This document shows, in pieces, positions 63,736-64,000 of a stretch of 64,000 nucleotides of DNA. The position numbers and the translations under genes are program-made. Source of the DNA: Mycobacterium ostraviense (lineage in GTDB: Bacteria; Actinomycetota; Actinomycetes; Mycobacteriales; Mycobacteriaceae); assembly GCF_002705925.1 (NCBI RefSeq), contig NZ_NKRE01000001.1, positions 2,351,124-2,415,123 on the forward strand, given 5' to 3'. The number at the start of each line of letters is the position of its first letter. The first letter of the stretch is position 1. The notes beneath the pieces were generated by a model. The model saw only the letters and a program-made list of their open reading frames with translations, was not told where the DNA came from and did not search any database.

Positions 63736-64000
63736 AATCTGGACGAGGTGCGCCTGCTGGTGGATATCGACGTGGTGGACGGCGAATCGCAGCGTGCGGC
63801 GGCCAAGGCCCTGCATGCCCTGGGTCCGCGCTGGGCGCTGGTCAAGGGCGGGCATCTGCGGTCGTCGGAACGCAGCTGCGATCTGCTTTACGGTGGGGCC
63901 GATTTTGACGAGTTCGACGCGCCGCGGGTGAGTACGGGCAATGACCATGGCGGGGGCGACACGCTGGCCAGCGCGCTCGCCTGCGCACTGGCGCACGGAT
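63736..64000 (+). pseudogene. 5'-truncated second thiD copy (continues beyond window)
   Basis: From 63736 one frame reads NLDEVRLLVDIDVVDGESQ and so on through ALGPRWALVKGGHLRSSER to HGGGDTLASALACALAHG, the C-terminal half of ThiD. The first 32 bases (63736-63767) are identical to thiD 8398-8429; beyond that the copies differ at many third positions. The N-terminal half, with the [13 protein letters not shown] motif, is absent, so this is a fragment. Its 3' end is outside the window. Confidence 0.85.

Overview
The window is a GC-rich, gene-dense stretch of a mycobacterial chromosome. Protein sequence and gene order match, from memory, two blocks of the Mycobacterium tuberculosis H37Rv map. 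PE/PPE genes, PknG, Fgd1, LpqL/LpqM and a decayed 13E12-type repeat point to a slow-growing, non-tuberculous Mycobacterium. The species cannot be fixed from the sequence.

Layout. (1) 1-6140: the 3' end of a CtpH-like P-type ATPase, an Rv0424c homologue, then a signalling island absent from H37Rv at this place: a giant histidine kinase/receiver/GAF/PP2C/anti-sigma fusion, its STAS partner and a PAS-ANTAR protein. (2) 6225-21500: thiamine region. A TPP riboswitch precedes thiC-thiD-hydrolase (+) and a second one precedes thiO-thiS-thiG-SGNH hydrolase (-), with thiE (+) facing away. Between them lie a decayed DUF222/HNH gene, a secreted ricin-type lectin, lpqM, a tandem pair of LpqL peptidases (one apparently catalytically dead), a DUF2752/CD225 membrane pair and an exported protein. 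(3) 21470-34690: mutT3, the glnX-glnH-pknG amino-acid sensing operon, a repeat-rich spacer, an AbiEi/DUF559-like protein, a DUF1800-DUF1501 pair whose second member has lost an internal segment, and fgd1-pta-ackA. (4) 34890-42955: a metallo-beta-lactamase-fold protein, two very small ORFs, a four-gene methyltransferase/flavin-monooxygenase operon where H37Rv has mmpS1/mmpL1/fadD30/pks6, a DUF3054 protein, fadE7 and a secreted protein. (5) 43010-51482: a decayed PPE gene, ndh, metZ, a rhodanese, purT, a 27-codon PE-like ORF and an intact PPE gene. (6) 51488-61234: the second H37Rv-like block, in the opposite relative orientation: thioesterase, purA, an Rv0358 homologue, M50 protease, a CDF efflux gene with a palindromic operator, a frameshifted acetyltransferase, DUF3151, Rv0361 homologue, fba, DedA and GH76. 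(7) 61860-64000: eutB, a truncated eutC, and a second, 5'-truncated thiD fragment running off the end.

Themes. Translational coupling by ATGA/GTGA overlaps is common (thiC-thiD-hydrolase, thiO-thiS, thiG-SGNH, glnX-glnH-pknG, lpqL-lpqL2, the flavin operon, purA-thioesterase). Decay is frequent in accessory genes (DUF222, DUF1501, PPE, GNAT, eutC, thiD fragment). Several intergenic spacers carry short tandem repeats with a 9-20 bp period. The least explained parts are the single-chain kinase-to-anti-sigma protein with its STAS partner, the flavin-monooxygenase/methyltransferase operon followed by a 26-codon peptide ORF with a near-perfect Shine-Dalgarno sequence, the inactive LpqL paralogue, and the metal-type operator on the CDF gene.
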